From NCBI GenBank assembly GCA_965242805.1, contig CBDETD010000002.1, forward strand, positions 3,162,001 to 3,226,000: 64,000 nucleotides of DNA, in the 5' to 3' direction. Source of the DNA: JANQEU01 sp965242805. Its GTDB lineage: Bacteria > Bacteroidota > Bacteroidia > Cytophagales > Cyclobacteriaceae. Of this stretch, positions 44,317-53,034 are shown in pieces (the first letter of the stretch is position 1; every line of letters starts with the position of its first letter). The notes beneath the pieces were generated by a model. The model was not told the DNA's origin. It worked only from the letters and a program-made list of their open reading frames with translations, and searched no databases. The translations under genes were made by a program, and so were the position numbers.

Positions 44317-44790
44317 TTATTTTGGGACTGCTAATTGAATATTCTCAAGAAAGGAATTGACATATTCCTTATTCTCAGCAACTCTGCTCACAGCTTTAAC
44401 AACTTCGAAAAACACCTTAAGCTGATCATCTGTCACAAAGTCTCTTACCTTGTTGTTGAATTCCTTGACTGCAAGTCGTGAAATCTCGCGTTTTTCTTTA
44501 CCTACATCCGTTAGAAATATTCTAACTGAACGTCCATCTTCAGGGTCTTTCTCACGATAGATCCAGTTCTTTTCCTCCATGGATTTTAAAATTCTCGTTA
44601 GAGATCTTGATTCCAAACCCATCATTGGAGCAATCTTCGTCGCCGGGGTACCTTTATCGGCATCAATATTTAACAGAACAAATCCATTGGAAGCTGTTAT
44701 GTCAAAATCAGTGCCGTATTGATTGTACATTCTGGATATAGAATGCCACGCTACTTTGATATTATAGTCTACTGTTTCTTCCCTTTTCAT
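44317..44790 (-). CDS. MarR-family repressor of the fad operon
   Basis: The 157-residue regulator has a winged-helix DNA-binding domain (about 30-110) with GTPATKIAPMMGLESRSLTRI as recognition region. As first gene of the beta-oxidation operon it probably senses an acyl-CoA and represses its own operon. A perfect palindrome lies in its promoter. Similar MarR-fadN-fadA order occurs in other Bacteroidota to my knowledge. Confidence 0.9.
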   Translation of the reverse strand: MKREETVDYNIKVAWHSISRMYNQYGTDFDITASNGFVLLNIDADKGTPATKIAPMMGLESRSLTRILKSMEEKNWIYREKDPEDGRSVRIFLTDVGKEKREISRLAVKEFNNKVRDFVTDDQLKVFFEVVKAVSRVAENKEYVNSFLENIQLAVPK

Positions 44791-44809
44791 TTTTCATCAT
44801 CCAGGGCAC

Positions 44810-44839
44810 CAAAGATAGGAAATTTGTTATGCATGCATA
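44810..44839 (-). promoter_or_regulatory. fad operon promoter with palindromic operator
   Basis: On the minus strand TATCTTTG (44817-44810) matches the -7 consensus TAnnTTTG exactly; transcription would start near 44803, 13 nt before the marR ATG. Ten bp upstream of it lies TATGCATGCATA (44828-44839), a perfect 12-bp palindrome in the spacer between -33 and -7, the classic place for a MarR dimer to block RNA polymerase. Confidence 0.6.
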
Positions 44840-44888
44840 CTATTTTTTAGCGTAAAAAATGTATTAATTTTATGTTTTGGTTTGAATT

Positions 44889-45464
44889 ATGTCCCATAAC
44901 GATCTATACCAGGATATTCCTGAAGAATTCTTCTCCTTCGAGACCAATAAACCTTTTGAGCGATGTATTGAATGCGATGCATATCTACTGGATGGCAGAG
45001 AGTACATGATCGAGAAAGCTTACAGAAAGTATAAAGGATTCTCTGCCGTCGATACTGTCTTTGATTATGCTATTTGTGTGGAATGTGCAACAAAAATGCG
45101 AAACGAATTTTCGCGGGAATCCCTAAGGAGAATCGACAACTATTTTCAAACCGGGATCCAGTTCTCAAAATTCTTACATAAATCTGATGAAAAGCTGGAT
45201 ATAAAGGCATGTCTTGGTTCGTGCATAATCAAAGATCACAGGATTGAGGACCTGGAGGAGTATCAGACCTATGCATACTGTCATGGCGATAAAATATACA
45301 AGGGGGTTCCGCCTTATCTGGTGGGTGGACCCGCCATCGATGAGGTCCTTGAATTGGTTTCGAATCCGACAATGGATTTTCTAAATGGTTTTTACAATAA
45401 ACATTTCAGCCCCGATCCCTCACTGATGAATCCTACTCCAAGTCCTAAACTAGTATTCGTTTAA
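44889..45464 (+). CDS. Hypothetical protein with two CxxC pairs
   Basis: The 191-residue soluble protein has Cys26-xx-Cys29 and Cys63-xx-Cys66, likely a zinc-binding site, followed by a helical part and more scattered Cys. No signal peptide. It is divergent from the marR-fad operon and may share its operator region. Its stop overlaps the convergent TPR gene by 4 bp. Family not recognised. Confidence 0.7.
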   Translation: MSHNDLYQDIPEEFFSFETNKPFERCIECDAYLLDGREYMIEKAYRKYKGFSAVDTVFDYAICVECATKMRNEFSRESLRRIDNYFQTGIQFSKFLHKSDEKLDIKACLGSCIIKDHRIEDLEEYQTYAYCHGDKIYKGVPPYLVGGPAIDEVLELVSNPTMDFLNGFYNKHFSPDPSLMNPTPSPKLVFV

Positions 45465-47272
45465 TTAATAAAATCACCGCGGAGTTCGCGAAATTTCTCC
45501 CGGGCTTCAGCTGTATACATGCTACCGGGATATCTGTCAATAAATTTTCGATACAATTCTTTTGCTCGAGCAAGATCACTAAGATGATAGTGTAGAATCT
45601 CTGATTTCCTAAATAGAGCATCATCTCCAAGAATATCATCGTCGTGATCTTGTATGATCTTGTCCAGGTACTCGATTGCTGAATGGAAATTCCCTTTTTT
45701 AAAGTCAATATCTGCCAGTAACCAATAGGCTTCATCCACAAGGGAATGGTTCGGGTGGTTCTCTAATAGATTTTGTAAAGAATCAACTGCTTGTTCTTCC
45801 ATGTTTTGGTACCTGAGCAATTCGATATTTGCAAAAGACTGCATGATTTGGTCGGTAGTATCAAAAACGGTATTGTTATTTATAAGTAAGCCAAGATCAA
45901 TTGCATCATTGGAAATCTTCTTCGTTGTGGCTTTTTTCAATATATCAAGATGACTTTTAGCTAAAGCGAAGTTTCCTGTGAAATAGTGCAGTTTAGCGTT
46001 TTTCAATTTTGCCTGATATCCTGTTGTCGCATATTTATTACTTTTTTCTACCTGTGAGTATAAAAGTGACGCTTCCCAGGGATCTCCATTAAGTAGATGT
46101 ATATCTCCCAGGTTCAGTTTACAATTCGAAATCAATTCTTTACTCACCCGGGGTGTTACGATAATGGTATTCAATATGTCTATTGCCTCATCTTTCTCAT
46201 TAAGATAAAATGCATGTAACAGGGCCTTATTTCTTAAGGCATTTAATGTTATCGAGGAGGGTCCAATCTCATTGTAAAGTTGTTGGTACTCATCTGTTAG
46301 GTTCCTTATTTGGATTTCGTCTACCGGATATTGATTTTTTACAAGACTTTCTGTTGAATTGATCTTTAACTGCTTGGCATTAGCATAATGATAACCTCCC
46401 TCATAAGTTTCAATTACGTATTGAAAAATATCAATTGCATCTTGCCAGGATCTATTATCCATTGCAATCTTGCCGATCTTCATTACTTCATCTCCTTGTT
46501 TTCCCATTCTCTTATCCATCGCTCGTGCCTGTAGAAAAGCCCCGTAGAAATTTCTCCTTTGAAGTTCAACCCAGATCAACAACTCAACATATACAAGTTC
46601 ATCGGGATTTCTTTGCGCCTTCTTGATTAATGTCTGCTCCAGGAAATCCAAATCTTCGTCTTCGGTCATTAAGACCTGGAATATATTCTTTATGTAATTC
46701 GAATTCCCAGGATTCACCATTGCATAATTCAGATATTCTTCAGTCATTGATTCCTTATCATTCTTCATTCTATGCACCGCGGCAATATCTAACGCGTACG
46801 ATCTGGGATTTCCGTTAATTTTTCGGGCTTTTCTTAGAAAAATTAAGGCATCGTCAAGTAACTCACGATTTACCAGGTTTTGTGCAATCAAATTCAACTG
46901 GTACTGATTTCTTTCATGTAGCTTGAGAACATTATCTCGATAATTCTCTTTCTCCCTAATGTTTTCGGATAAATGGTAGGTGTAGATCAGATCCGATTGA
47001 TATTGTACACTTCCGGGGAAAAATTCAATAATCCTATCTAAATAACTTATAGCCTTATCAAAATCTGGTTTGTTTAACAGCAGCGCTAGATAATTCGCAT
47101 GAATTTCAGGAATATCATTCCTTTTCCTAGCCAATTTGTTGAACATTGATTCGGCTTTTTCCAAATCACCACGGATATAATATTCATTTGCTAATCGAGC
47201 TTGATTGCTGCTCTGTGACAATCCAGTGCTAATTGTTATTGAGAACAGTAGGAATACGAGTGTAAATTTCAT
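45461..47272 (-). CDS. Exported TPR-repeat protein
   Basis: Starting at ATG 47272 the product is 603 residues with a signal peptide (MKFTLVFLLFSITISTGLSQ) and TPR-like helical repeats along the whole length (for example AESMFNKLARKRNDIPEIHA, HSAIEYLDKI, ARAKELYRKFIDRYPGS). The GTG at 47281 would add three residues. TPR proteins of this size in the Bacteroidota periplasm serve as scaffolds for envelope assembly; a specific partner is not evident. Upstream of it lies the 376-bp gap with DnaA-type boxes. Confidence 0.85.
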   Translation of the reverse strand: MKFTLVFLLFSITISTGLSQSSNQARLANEYYIRGDLEKAESMFNKLARKRNDIPEIHANYLALLLNKPDFDKAISYLDRIIEFFPGSVQYQSDLIYTYHLSENIREKENYRDNVLKLHERNQYQLNLIAQNLVNRELLDDALIFLRKARKINGNPRSYALDIAAVHRMKNDKESMTEEYLNYAMVNPGNSNYIKNIFQVLMTEDEDLDFLEQTLIKKAQRNPDELVYVELLIWVELQRRNFYGAFLQARAMDKRMGKQGDEVMKIGKIAMDNRSWQDAIDIFQYVIETYEGGYHYANAKQLKINSTESLVKNQYPVDEIQIRNLTDEYQQLYNEIGPSSITLNALRNKALLHAFYLNEKDEAIDILNTIIVTPRVSKELISNCKLNLGDIHLLNGDPWEASLLYSQVEKSNKYATTGYQAKLKNAKLHYFTGNFALAKSHLDILKKATTKKISNDAIDLGLLINNNTVFDTTDQIMQSFANIELLRYQNMEEQAVDSLQNLLENHPNHSLVDEAYWLLADIDFKKGNFHSAIEYLDKIIQDHDDDILGDDALFRKSEILHYHLSDLARAKELYRKFIDRYPGSMYTAEAREKFRELRGDFIN

Positions 47273-47273
47273 T

Positions 47274-47657
47274 TTGTCCACAAGACATTATACTTAAAGT
47301 AATAATATAATGTTTTTATAAAATTCAATATTATTAATAGGGATGTGGATTTGGGGATAAATACTGAAAATTTAATTTGGAAAATGTAAATGTTTATAAG
47401 GAAGAGATGCCTAATTGATATTCACTAGGTAATTAACACCTTAAGTTATTCATTTACAAAGAGTTATATATTTGTGTGTATTTCTTTCATCCTGTGATGA
47501 TGGATAACCTTTAGCAATATACCAGTCTGATAATTGGTGTATAATTAGAGACATTTCCATTTGATATAGGAAATTGAAAAGGGGGCCATGAGTAATTGTC
47601 TAACATATTGGAATTTTGAACAACTATTCCAGTAGATCCTAACTCATTATCCACATT
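47274..47657. other. AT-rich gap with DnaA-type boxes; candidate replication-origin region
   Basis: This 376-bp gap between two same-strand genes has no credible frame. It starts with a very AT-rich stretch (47282-47340), holds an exact DnaA box TTATCCACA at 47647-47655, one-mismatch boxes TTGTCCACA at 47274-47282 and (reverse) TGGGGATAA at 47352-47360, and a weaker TGTGGATTT at 47344-47352. A promoter-like TATATTTG lies near 47468 on the plus strand. Two parS-like sites are 4.5 kb away. Evidence is motif-level only. Confidence 0.4.
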
Positions 47658-49373
47658 TCAAAAATAGATATCTTCAATGCTGACTTCCCAGTTGGCTCTT
47701 AATTCAGTGCTTTGTGGGTAGATGTAAATAGGTTCAGGTTCTATATCATTAAGTAGATCCCCTGGTTTCCATTGACCATCATTATTTGTATCAATAAAAA
47801 TCTTTATGGAATAGGTTCCTGGAGGAATAAGGTTAAGTTGTTTCTGTTTTTCATTTGCAAATTCCCTAACCGTATTACCCTTGGAGTCTAGCAACTTAAG
47901 AATAAAGGATTCCTGGAAAGTGTTAATTTTTAATCTAATAACCCCAAATTCTGCAGTATTGATCCGGGATAGTTTTGCAGAAAATTCTTCGAGTGTATCG
48001 GATTCGATAGATATGAAGCTTCCTTTTGGAAAATCCGTTAACACCGTTCTAAATTCCTTATAACGATAATCAATTGAATCATCCTCTGTGGCAAGAGTGG
48101 AAGTATCTCGCATCAGTTTATAAACATAGTTATTAACTGAATCATTGTAGTATTTCCAATCAAAGGTCTCAGAGAATTTTAATTGGGTTCGGTTAAAGTT
48201 CCATTGATAATTCGAATCATTAAGAATGACCTGTGAGAATAAAGTATCTGCTTGAAATCGTATAAGATCTCTGGAAAGGGTATCTACGGGTTTTGAGAAG
48301 TCAATTTCTCCATATACGATATTATCGGAAGATATTCTAACGTTGGAAACAGCTGTAAAGGGATCAGACTTACGACTGGATTCATTGAATAAAACGTAAA
48401 GGGTATCGTTGAGATATGTATTAGTTGTATCTCTTGCTTTGATGATGATGCCTACACTATCGACTGAAGGTTCAATTCCCAGGGAATTATATATTCGGAC
48501 GGTGGTTTTATCTTCATTTAGTTTGGACATGGGAGAAATCTTTCCAGTATCTATTCTAAGTAGACTGTAATCCATTATCTCCTTGTTATACCTTATATCG
48601 AAGTATCTGCCGAAAGGTCGTGCTGAAATCCTTTGAAATTCCGTAACATCTATGAGCTGCATAAATACTTCCAGGGAATCTATATTTTGATTCAATTGGA
48701 TTTCACCACTGATAAAACCATGAGATTCTTTATCCGGATCAAAAAGAGCATTTCCATTGTCATCCTTAAAGGCAAAGAGTCTGTACGTATCAACTTTGAT
48801 GTTATTGATTTTGAAGATCCCTGATTCTATTGAAGTTGTGAAATACTTGGGTTTTTCCTTTTCATAGTCAAGAGTGTCGGTATTTACATAAAGACCTACA
48901 AGGATTCCTTGCTCGTCTTTTAAGGAAAGGAGATCTTTGATATTACCTGATACAGATAAGGAATCGATATAATCTCCGGTGCTAAATGCAAGAACTAAAT
49001 TTTCCGGTGGATTTTTCTCGGTTATATCTGTTATGCCTTTAAAGAAATTGAAAGTATAAGTAGTGCTATCTGAAAAGGGTTCTTCGAATTTGATAATTAC
49101 CTTGTTCTTCTTAACAAGTTGAGAAAACTTGGTTTCAGTAATTGGTGTTATAACAAGGTCTGTTTTTAGTTTATCAGCAGTGACCATTTCTGAGAATTCT
49201 AATTCTATAGTATTGGAACTATAGTTAAGTTCTTCCAATTGAGGTTTAGAGGAAATAAGCAAGGGAGGTATGGTATCTTTTGGTCCACCGGTAGGATTTA
49301 CTGGATTGGCACATTCCTGAAAAAGCTGGACCAGAAGTAAAAGTAGAAATGATTTTATAAGAATTCGATTCAT
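47658..49373 (-). CDS. Lipoprotein with Ig-like (Big_5) domain
   Basis: A 571-residue lipoprotein: signal sequence, lipobox FQEC (Cys21), then NPTGGPKDTIPP, the typical start of SbsA/Big_5 Ig-like domains in Bacteroidota, followed by VELEFSE-type strands and more beta-rich segments to the end. Probably a surface or periplasmic structural protein. Its start overlaps the methyltransferase stop by 4 bp, so the two are translated together. Confidence 0.82.
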   Translation of the reverse strand: MNRILIKSFLLLLLVQLFQECANPVNPTGGPKDTIPPLLISSKPQLEELNYSSNTIELEFSEMVTADKLKTDLVITPITETKFSQLVKKNKVIIKFEEPFSDSTTYTFNFFKGITDITEKNPPENLVLAFSTGDYIDSLSVSGNIKDLLSLKDEQGILVGLYVNTDTLDYEKEKPKYFTTSIESGIFKINNIKVDTYRLFAFKDDNGNALFDPDKESHGFISGEIQLNQNIDSLEVFMQLIDVTEFQRISARPFGRYFDIRYNKEIMDYSLLRIDTGKISPMSKLNEDKTTVRIYNSLGIEPSVDSVGIIIKARDTTNTYLNDTLYVLFNESSRKSDPFTAVSNVRISSDNIVYGEIDFSKPVDTLSRDLIRFQADTLFSQVILNDSNYQWNFNRTQLKFSETFDWKYYNDSVNNYVYKLMRDTSTLATEDDSIDYRYKEFRTVLTDFPKGSFISIESDTLEEFSAKLSRINTAEFGVIRLKINTFQESFILKLLDSKGNTVREFANEKQKQLNLIPPGTYSIKIFIDTNNDGQWKPGDLLNDIEPEPIYIYPQSTELRANWEVSIEDIYF

Positions 49374-50254
49374 TTCTTATTCTCAAGTATGTAAATCAAA
49401 CTCGAATATTCGCCCGTGCTTTTGGCTGAACGATTTGATTTCCAACCATTGATAAATGCCCTCAAGTAAGCATTTTTATTTCCTTTATAACTCTCACTTA
49501 AAAGAGATACATAATAGGCGTCAAGTTTCATGGGTAATATTTGGATCACTTTTAACTTGTTTCTCGACGCTACATCCAGGAAGACATGTTGAGAGAAGTG
49601 ATACAAATGTCTGGGTACATCATAACCTGCCCAATATTCTTGATAGTATTGTCCGTCTACGGATTGGTAATTAGGTAATGCGATGAACATTCGACCATTG
49701 GGCGTTAATATCTTTCTAAGTTTCTTAAGTGTCGTTTTTAGGTCGTGAACATGCTCGATAACGTGCCAGGCTGTAACAATATCAAATTTATCTTTTTTAG
49801 GAATCTGGTCAAGTGAGGAATAAATTAATGCGGAGGTGTTTTGAATTGCTTGTTTTTGGGCCTCAGAATGAGTTTCAATTCCCTGGACGGACATGCCTTT
49901 TGTTTTACAATATTTCATAAAGTGACCGGTTCCACATCCGAAATCTAACAATGATTTTGCCTTGGAATCACCAGTTATAATGCGGTACTTTCGCTTTAAG
50001 GTAAAATTACGAGCGAAACGGTAGATGAAATCAATGACTCTCTTTCCTGAATCATTATGAGATACATATTCAGGACTTTGGTAATACTGACCTATGGATT
50101 CCTGGTCTGGACGGGGGTTTGTGAAGATTAGTCCACATTTATCGCATTGACAAGTGGCAAAACTTTCCCTGCTAATTGAAAAGTCCTGTATAATTAGCTT
50201 ATTGTTAAATTTAGTATGATCGCAGTTCGGGCAATTCTCTAATCTTTCGTACAT
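49370..50254 (-). CDS. Class I SAM-dependent methyltransferase with zinc finger
   Basis: The 294-residue protein starts with a zinc-binding region (Cys8, Cys11, Cys37, Cys40) and has a Rossmann methyltransferase core with motif I LLDFGCGTGHF (about 102-112), VQGIETHSEA after it, and WHVIEHVHD near residue 163. This two-part form is common for methyltransferases acting on sugars or lipid precursors. Directly follows mnmG by 2 bp on the same strand. Substrate unknown. Confidence 0.88.
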   Translation of the reverse strand: MYERLENCPNCDHTKFNNKLIIQDFSISRESFATCQCDKCGLIFTNPRPDQESIGQYYQSPEYVSHNDSGKRVIDFIYRFARNFTLKRKYRIITGDSKAKSLLDFGCGTGHFMKYCKTKGMSVQGIETHSEAQKQAIQNTSALIYSSLDQIPKKDKFDIVTAWHVIEHVHDLKTTLKKLRKILTPNGRMFIALPNYQSVDGQYYQEYWAGYDVPRHLYHFSQHVFLDVASRNKLKVIQILPMKLDAYYVSLLSESYKGNKNAYLRAFINGWKSNRSAKSTGEYSSLIYILENKK

Positions 50255-50256
50255 AG

Positions 50257-52122
50257 CTACCTACCTAGATATACCATAAGAATCGAGACATCTGCGGGTG
50301 ATACACCACTGATACGAGATGCCTGTCCCAAAGTTCCGGGTTTAACACTTAATAACTTTTCTCGGGCCTCACTTGAAAGCCCTTTAATTTTATGATAATC
50401 AAATTCAGGATTAATTTTCAAGCCTTCCAGGGACTCCATTTTTTCAGAATTTCTTCTCTCCCGATCTATGTAGGAGTCATATTTGATCTGGATCTCTGCC
50501 TGTTCGAGGACCTGAGTATCGTATTCTTCAATGTAGTCAGCTATAGAGTTAGACAATGAACTGATTTCGTGAAATGAAATTTTAGGTCTTTTAATGAGCT
50601 TGGAAAGACTAGTTTTCTCTTTGATGGGAGCTGTTTTGATGGCCGAGAGCTTCTCATTTACCTCATCGGGACTCACACGTTTCTGCGAAAGATCATTGAT
50701 CAACTTGGCTGTATTCTTTCTCTTAGTATCAACTAATGCATATCGATCAGCTTTTGCCAGGCCAATATTGTAACTCTTCTCGGTAAGCCTGAGATCAGCA
50801 TTATCTTGTCTTAACAGTAGCCGGTACTCAGCCCTGGAAGTAAACATACGGTAAGGCTCGTCTGTGCCCTTATTAATTAAATCATCGATCAAGACGCCTA
50901 TATACGCTTCAGATCTTTTAAGAATAAAAGGGTCTTTATGATTGATTTTTTGATATGCATTTATCCCTGCTAACAGTCCTTGTGAGCCTGCTTCCTCATA
51001 TCCGGTTGTCCCATTGATCTGTCCTGCGAAATATAAGTTTTCAATGATCTTGGTTTCAAGCGTCAATTGAAGTTGTGTTGGAGGAAAGTAATCATACTCT
51101 ATAGCATACCCAGGTCTGAACATCTTTACGTTCTCAAATCCTGGAATCAATCTCAAAGCCTTATACTGAACATCTTCAGGTAAGGATGTTGAAAAACCAT
51201 TTACATAAACTTCTACTGTATCCCATCCCTCAGGTTCGACAAAGATCTGATGCCTGTCCCGTTCTGCAAATCGGTTAATCTTATCTTCAATTGAAGGGCA
51301 GTATCTTGGACCTATTCCTTGAATGCGGCCATTAAACATAGGTGATTGATCAAATCCCTCTTCCAATTGTGAATGGACATCTGGGTTGGTGTAGGTGATC
51401 CAGCAACTCCTTTGTTGTCTCAATGGGGAAGTTGAGTTCAGATATGAGAACTTTCCAGGATCCTCGTCACCCTTTTGTTCCTCCATTTTTGTGTAGTCTA
51501 AGGACCTTCCATCTACCCTGGGTGGAGTTCCGGTTTTCATTCTACCCGAATCAAACCCAAGGGATATTAGTTGTTCTGTTATCCCTGTAGCAGCTTTTTC
51601 TCCTGTTCTTCCTCCTCCAAATTTCTTATCACCGATATGAATCAAACCATTAAGGAAGGTTCCATTGGTAAGTATTACTGCTTTAGCCTTTATCTCAATT
51701 CCCAGGGAGGTAATTATTCCTGCAACATGATTATCCTCGATAATGATCCCCGTTACCATTTCCTGCCAGAAATCTACATTGGGAGTGTTTTCGAGGCTTA
51801 ATCTCCATGCCTCTGCAAACCTCATGCGGTCTGATTGAGCTCTGGGACTCCACATAGCAGGACCTTTCGAACGATTCAACATCCTGAACTGAATCATTGT
51901 TTGGTCAGTGATAATGCCGGATTGCCCACCTAATGCATCTATTTCCCTAACTATTTGGCCCTTGGCAACACCTCCCATTGCAGGATTGCAAGACATTTGG
52001 GCTATGGTATTCATATTCATGGTGGCTAGTAATACCTTAGAACCCATGTTAGCTGCCGCGGCTGCAGCCTCACAACCGGCGTGACCGGCACCAACTACTA
52101 TAATATCGTATTCAGGAAACAT
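50257..52122 (-). CDS. mnmG: tRNA uridine 5-carboxymethylaminomethyl modification enzyme MnmG (GidA)
   Basis: The 621-residue enzyme has the FAD-binding GAGHAGCEAA at 11-20, the conserved CNPAMGGVAKGQ block near residue 45, GTFLNGLIHIG, and the C-terminal GLSSEAREKL helical domain. With MnmE it modifies the wobble uridine of several tRNAs. In many bacteria gidA sits next to oriC. The gap upstream carries two parS-like palindromes. Confidence 0.97.
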   Translation of the reverse strand: MFPEYDIIVVGAGHAGCEAAAAAANMGSKVLLATMNMNTIAQMSCNPAMGGVAKGQIVREIDALGGQSGIITDQTMIQFRMLNRSKGPAMWSPRAQSDRMRFAEAWRLSLENTPNVDFWQEMVTGIIIEDNHVAGIITSLGIEIKAKAVILTNGTFLNGLIHIGDKKFGGGRTGEKAATGITEQLISLGFDSGRMKTGTPPRVDGRSLDYTKMEEQKGDEDPGKFSYLNSTSPLRQQRSCWITYTNPDVHSQLEEGFDQSPMFNGRIQGIGPRYCPSIEDKINRFAERDRHQIFVEPEGWDTVEVYVNGFSTSLPEDVQYKALRLIPGFENVKMFRPGYAIEYDYFPPTQLQLTLETKIIENLYFAGQINGTTGYEEAGSQGLLAGINAYQKINHKDPFILKRSEAYIGVLIDDLINKGTDEPYRMFTSRAEYRLLLRQDNADLRLTEKSYNIGLAKADRYALVDTKRKNTAKLINDLSQKRVSPDEVNEKLSAIKTAPIKEKTSLSKLIKRPKISFHEISSLSNSIADYIEEYDTQVLEQAEIQIKYDSYIDRERRNSEKMESLEGLKINPEFDYHKIKGLSSEAREKLLSVKPGTLGQASRISGVSPADVSILMVYLGR

Positions 52123-52135
52123 CGCTTAAAAAAAG

Positions 52136-52151
52136 TGTTCCACGTGGAACA
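52136..52151. promoter_or_regulatory. parS-like site 1 (centromere, ParB binding)
   Basis: TGTTCCACGTGGAACA is a perfect 16-bp palindrome that matches the widely conserved chromosomal parS consensus (TGTTNCACGTGAAACA-type with CACGTG core). It lies in the mnmG-ybeY gap, 46 bp centre to centre from a second copy. Confidence 0.75.
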
Positions 52152-52181
52152 GTAAACAGCTTGGTAAATCAAAAAGTTTAG

Positions 52182-52197
52182 CGTTCCACGTGGAACA
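52182..52197. promoter_or_regulatory. parS-like site 2
   Basis: CGTTCCACGTGGAACA has the same perfect 14-bp core as site 1 (52183-52196) and differs only at the first base. It ends directly at the ybeY stop codon. Two such cores within 62 bp are extremely unlikely by chance. Confidence 0.75.
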
Positions 52198-52629
52198 TCA
52201 AAAATTACGGAGCAAAGATAAATAACTGTTTTCTTTATCCTTCATTGTTACCTTTTCTTCATCTGTTTTGTCATTGTATCCAACCAGATGTAGAACTCCA
52301 TGAATGATGACCCGAGCAAGTTCCTTTTTGAAGGTAGTGTTAAAAGTTTTTGTATTCTCTGATACGCGATCCAAGCTTATATAAATATCGGATAGGATAG
52401 TTCCTGCTTCATCACTGTTATCAAATGTGATGATATCTGTGAAGTAGTCGTGGCCCAGGAAAGACCTGTTTACATTAAGAAGGTATACGTCTGAGCAAAA
52501 TATAATATTCACTTCACCAATATCAAACCCCTCATTTGCGCTGCTCTTTACTAACCAGTTTCTTAAAAGGTTCTCATTTATTTCCAGGGGGGCTACATCT
52601 TCGTAGTGGAAATAAATGGAATTTGACAT
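52198..52629 (-). CDS. ybeY: Endoribonuclease YbeY (16S rRNA maturation)
   Basis: The 143-residue protein has the UPF0054 zinc motif HGVLHLVGYND near 110-120, with Asp in place of the third His, as is usual in Bacteroidota. YbeY acts in 16S rRNA 3' end maturation and ribosome quality control. One bp-level spacing to the next gene upstream (start at 52629, next stop at 52630) indicates an operon with the RsbW-type and DUF4175 genes. Confidence 0.93.
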   Translation of the reverse strand: MSNSIYFHYEDVAPLEINENLLRNWLVKSSANEGFDIGEVNIIFCSDVYLLNVNRSFLGHDYFTDIITFDNSDEAGTILSDIYISLDRVSENTKTFNTTFKKELARVIIHGVLHLVGYNDKTDEEKVTMKDKENSYLSLLRNF

Positions 52630-53034
52630 CTATGAGAGATAAAATGTCAATTCTACCATTCTACCTTCATTCAGGAAACTTACCTCATCACAAAGATTTC
52701 TCATTAGAAATATGCCTCTGCCTCCTGGTTTATCCAGATTTTCCGGTGAAGTTGGATCTGGCAAGTTGTGAAAATCGAATCCGCTTCCTTCATCGGAAAT
52801 CCGGAATTTTATTCGATTATCTTCCAGGCTTAAGCTTAGGTCAACGTTTTTATCCTTCTTGTTTCCGTTACCATGGACAATAGCGTTATTGACAGATTCA
52901 GTTACAGCAATCATTATGTTGCCGTAAATATCATCATCCAGTTCAAATCGGTCTTTAGCATTGTCAATGAAACTCTCTATGATACGGATGTTTTCCTCGA
53001 GCGAGGGAATTCTAATTTGAATTGAGTTCATCAA
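52630..53034 (-). CDS. RsbW-like ATP-binding protein (anti-sigma kinase family)
   Basis: The 134-residue HATPase_c_2 domain shows the N box (ESVNNAIVHGN), G1 box (ISDEGSGFDF) and a GGRGIFLMRNLCD G2 box. This is the RsbW/SpoIIAB family, which phosphorylates an antagonist or binds a sigma factor. No anti-anti-sigma or sigma gene is adjacent. It overlaps the DUF4175 gene by 4 bp, so it is co-translated with it. Confidence 0.9.
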   Translation of the reverse strand: MMNSIQIRIPSLEENIRIIESFIDNAKDRFELDDDIYGNIMIAVTESVNNAIVHGNGNKKDKNVDLSLSLEDNRIKFRISDEGSGFDFHNLPDPTSPENLDKPGGRGIFLMRNLCDEVSFLNEGRMVELTFYLS

